From Clostridiaceae bacterium (GTDB lineage Bacteria > Bacillota > Clostridia > Saccharofermentanales > DTU023): a stretch of DNA of 6,738 bases. Shown piece after piece: positions 4,789-6,738 of this stretch. The notes under the pieces are model-generated. The model did not search any database and was not told the origin of the DNA. It saw nothing but the letters and a program-made list of their open reading frames with translations. The DNA lies in assembly GCA_012800135.1 (NCBI GenBank), contig JAAZJV010000348.1, forward strand, positions 1 through 6,738, read 5' to 3'. Both the position numbers and the translations under genes were made by a program. Positions within the stretch are counted from its first letter, which is position 1. Every line of letters begins with the position of its first letter.

Positions 4789-6279
4789 ATGGAAAGAATT
4801 CTGAACAAAGAACAGCTGACTAACCACGGGAATAAAGCGCTGAGAAAAGATGTATGTGAGATTCTTGAGGCCGGAATGCAGGCCGCCAACCCCTACAATA
4901 ATATGATGAAGCTGATCTCCTTGGATGGCGACAGACTCACCATAGGCAATACAGACTATGAACCTATTGGGGCTCCCCGCACCGGCAGCGATACCTTTCT
5001 TCTGGGCAAGGATATCGACAGAGTTTTTGTGGTGGGCGCCGGCAAAGGTATCCAGTACGCGGCCAAGGCTCTGGAGGATATTCTCGGAGACTGGTTGAAC
5101 GGAGGGTTCGTGATCGTTAAACACGGAGACGGTGTAATTTTGGAAAAGATAAAAGTATCTTTCGGTGGTCACCCCATTCCCGACCAATTTTGTGTGGATT
5201 CTTGTAACGGATTACTGGAGTATATAAAGAGTTTATCCTTGACCAGTCGGGATCTTGTGATCACCCTCACAGGAAACGGTATGTCCTCCTTACTTAGCTG
5301 TCCTGTGGATGAGGTTTCGCTTGCCGCAGTACAAGATGTTGTACGCATCATGCAGATTGAAAAAGGATTAAATACCCTTATAGTTAGTGCCATCCGCAAT
5401 CAGCTAGATAAGCTTAAGGGGGGGCGTATCTCAAGATATATCCATCCTGCAAAGATGGTACACGCATTGCTCATCGACTGTAATTACCGCAATTGCAAAA
5501 TGCCCGGTTATGCAGGTCTCACTCGAGGTAATTTTTGGCTTCACTTTTTGCCCGAAAACGGTACCGCCCAAGAAGCGATCCAGATCATGAAAATCTATGA
5601 TGTCTGGGATGAGGTGGATGAGAGTGTTCGTACTTACCTTACCGGAGCGGCAAAGAATAATCCCACACTGACCGCAGAAGAATTCGAACAAATGGATACG
5701 CGAATTTATGGAATCATGCCCGAGAAGGGAAGTTTTGTGAACGTAGCTATGGAAAAAGCGAGGGAGCTTGGATACACACCTTATCTGGTGGACAAGAACT
5801 TTGGCTTAGAATCTTCTCAGATCGGATGGTTTATGGCCAACATGGCTATGAACAGCGACGACGATGACATGCCTTTCAAAGCTCCATGCGCGCTGTTCAG
5901 AACGGGTGAAACAGTGGTTACCGTGGGTAAAAGCGACGGCGTGGGTGGCCGCAACCAAGAGTTTGCTATAATGGCCGGCCTGAGACTTGCAGGAAGGGAA
6001 AGAATAGCTGTAGGTGCTGTGGATACAGACGGCACGGATGGCCCTGGCGGTGTTTTCGACGAGGAGGCTGCAGCTCAGGGAATCAAATGTCTAGCTGGCG
6101 GTATCTGTGATGGGTATACCTTCCAAGAGGCTCGTGAGCAAGGCATCGATCTGGATGAGGTGTTGCGCAATCATGACACTTCTGCTGCTTTGTGGAAACT
6201 AGACAGCGGAGTGGTGGCAACCCAGAATATTAGTTTACAAGATCTCTGTGTAGTACTGGTGCAGGGAAAGGAAGCCTAA
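4789..6279 (+). CDS. Type-2 glycerate kinase family protein (DUF4147 + MOFRL)
   Basis: This cytoplasmic kinase homologue has 496 residues, against 420-450 for classical members. Its N-terminal part (NHGNKALRK, EAGMQAANPY) is followed by VVGAGK (81-86), GGHPIPD (126-132), TGNGMSSLL in place of SGGGSALL (161-169), and IRNQLDKLKGGRIS in place of VRKHLSxIKGGRLA (202-215). The C-terminal MOFRL domain carries TGETVVTVG (372-380), GVGGRNQEFA (384-393) and VDTDGTDGPGG (411-421). The family phosphorylates D-glycerate at C2 with ATP. The lysine of VGAGK and the arginine of GGRNQE, associated with catalysis, are kept. Between them, the classical SDVPGDD and SGPT motifs are replaced by DCNYRNCKMPGYAGL and RGNFWLHFLPE (230-256). 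The C-terminal GPTGTNVxDL reads VATQNISLQDL. I believe such a loop characterises a distinct subfamily, so the substrate may not be glycerate. AAGGA 10 bases upstream supports the start. Confidence 0.88.
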   Translation: MERILNKEQLTNHGNKALRKDVCEILEAGMQAANPYNNMMKLISLDGDRLTIGNTDYEPIGAPRTGSDTFLLGKDIDRVFVVGAGKGIQYAAKALEDILGDWLNGGFVIVKHGDGVILEKIKVSFGGHPIPDQFCVDSCNGLLEYIKSLSLTSRDLVITLTGNGMSSLLSCPVDEVSLAAVQDVVRIMQIEKGLNTLIVSAIRNQLDKLKGGRISRYIHPAKMVHALLIDCNYRNCKMPGYAGLTRGNFWLHFLPENGTAQEAIQIMKIYDVWDEVDESVRTYLTGAAKNNPTLTAEEFEQMDTRIYGIMPEKGSFVNVAMEKARELGYTPYLVDKNFGLESSQIGWFMANMAMNSDDDDMPFKAPCALFRTGETVVTVGKSDGVGGRNQEFAIMAGLRLAGRERIAVGAVDTDGTDGPGGVFDEEAAAQGIKCLAGGICDGYTFQEAREQGIDLDEVLRNHDTSAALWKLDSGVVATQNISLQDLCVVLVQGKEA

Positions 6280-6286
6280 TATTTAA

Positions 6287-6318
6287 ATGGCTCCGGGCGA
6301 TAGAAAACCCGGAGCCAT
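6287..6318 (+). terminator. Terminator of the enolase/kinase operon
   Basis: ATGGCTCCGGG and CCCGGAGCCAT form a perfect 11-bp G+C-rich stem with a 10-base loop, starting 8 bases after the kinase stop. The sequence after it (CCTTCCATTC) is only moderately U-rich, but stem strength and position make this the operon end. Confidence 0.8.
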
Positions 6319-6688
6319 CCTTCCATTCAATAATAGAGTCGATTTTTGATTTATCGAATCATTCAAAAAATTTCCATTGTGGTCTTTAATGAATTCGATG
6401 AAATGTTTGATCTTATGTTTTCACTATCTTATTCATCAATAATAATGCAAACCGTGATCCAACTGCAGATACACGTCCGGTTTTTCCATGTAAATTATAC
6501 TCAGGATCTTCATGTGATCGACGTCCTTCTATGTGGGAATACCCAAAATATCAAAACTGTTATAGCCATTGTTATGATATCGTCTTTATTGTATAGCTAC
6601 ATATGTAACCGATGAACAATAATCCCCTATGCTAAAATTTCTATAAAAGGAAAAAATTGTTATACGATCTTTTCTCAGACATTATAGT
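6319..6688. other. A+T-rich intergenic region without a clear gene
   Basis: This spacer of about 370 bases lies between the operon terminator and the next gene. A plus-strand frame opening with TTG at 6346 gives 89 hydrophobic residues but has no ribosome binding site and unremarkable composition. On the minus strand, stop-interrupted frames contain protein-like stretches (EDPEYNLHGKTGRVSAVGS at about 6440-6500; KDVDHMKILSII in another phase). These suggest, but do not prove, remnant coding sequence. I assign no gene. Confidence 0.45.
6630..6638 (+). promoter_or_regulatory. Candidate extended -10 promoter for the last gene
   Basis: TGCTAAAAT matches the extended -10 form TGn-TATAAT with 5/6 in the hexamer. 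No good -35 stands at 16-18 bases upstream, which is acceptable for an extended -10 promoter. It would give a leader of about 60 bases before the ATG at 6704. Confidence 0.3.
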
Positions 6689-6695
6689 AGGAGGT
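6689..6695 (+). promoter_or_regulatory. Ribosome binding site of the last gene
   Basis: AGGAGGT precedes the ATG at 6704 by about 8 bases. This strong Shine-Dalgarno sequence makes the short visible reading frame credible as a real gene start. Confidence 0.8.
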
Positions 6696-6703
6696 TAATC
6701 ACT

Positions 6704-6738
6704 ATGAAAAAAATCTTGATCTACACGATGGAAGGCAA
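6704..6738 (+). CDS. Start of an unidentified gene, cut by the window edge
   Basis: Only the first 11 codons are visible: MKKILIYTMEG. The strong AGGAGGT upstream and the typical Met-Lys-Lys start make it real coding sequence. The pattern, a basic start then a short hydrophobic strand and a small loop, is like the first strand of many alpha/beta proteins, including DsrE-like and flavodoxin-like folds, but 11 residues cannot assign a family. It is co-directional with the enolase/kinase operon but separated by a terminator and about 420 bases, so it is probably a separate transcription unit. Confidence 0.7.
   Translation, partial: MKKILIYTMEG

Noticed and set aside
4681..5187. Minus-strand frame of 168 codons spanning the enolase/kinase junction
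   Set aside because: It overlaps two clearly conserved genes on the other strand and shows no recognisable domain or ribosome binding site.
6346..6615. Plus-strand frame of 89 codons after the operon terminator
   Set aside because: It begins with TTG without a Shine-Dalgarno sequence, directly after a terminator, and matches no family I recognise. Long frames of this kind are plausible by chance.
1..6738. CRISPR array, tRNA, rRNA, insertion sequence ends or toxin-antitoxin pair
   Set aside because: I saw no regularly spaced repeats, cloverleaf-like sequence, terminal inverted repeats flanking a transposase, or paired small genes.

Overview
The window looks like a chromosomal segment of a Clostridia-type bacterium (Bacillota). 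The evidence is strong AGGAGG-like ribosome binding sites, moderate G+C in the genes against very A+T-rich intergenic DNA, and gene families typical of anaerobic Firmicutes. Taxonomy below that level is inference.

Layout: positions 1-534 are A+T-rich, with no recognisable gene and only weak short frames. Two genes read leftward: a LysR-type regulator (535-1455, GTG start chosen) and, upstream of it, a 12-TM APC-superfamily permease (1733-3088). A 400-bp A+T-rich intergenic region (3089-3489) holds divergent promoters and a LysR-type T-N11-A palindrome. Two genes then read rightward as a tight operon: an enolase-family protein (3490-4758) and a type-2 glycerate kinase family (DUF4147/MOFRL) protein (4789-6279), closed by a strong hairpin terminator. 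A further A+T-rich stretch (6320-6700) precedes the start of another rightward gene that runs off the window at 6738.

The most interesting content is the enolase/kinase pair. The enolase homologue keeps the three metal ligands and the catalytic lysine base. It has lost the general-acid glutamate (the GDEGG motif reads GMFAI), the active-site histidines and the canonical phosphate ligands. The kinase homologue keeps its VGAGK, KGGR, GGRNQE and DTDGTDGPGG motifs but has a different sequence where classical glycerate kinases have SDVPGDD/SGPT. Canonical enzymes of these two families act in series (glycerate to 2-phosphoglycerate to phosphoenolpyruvate). Here both are remodelled together next to a dedicated transporter and regulator. 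My inference is a small inducible pathway for uptake, phosphorylation and dehydration of an unidentified small hydroxy-acid or amino-acid-like compound that is probably not glycerate itself.
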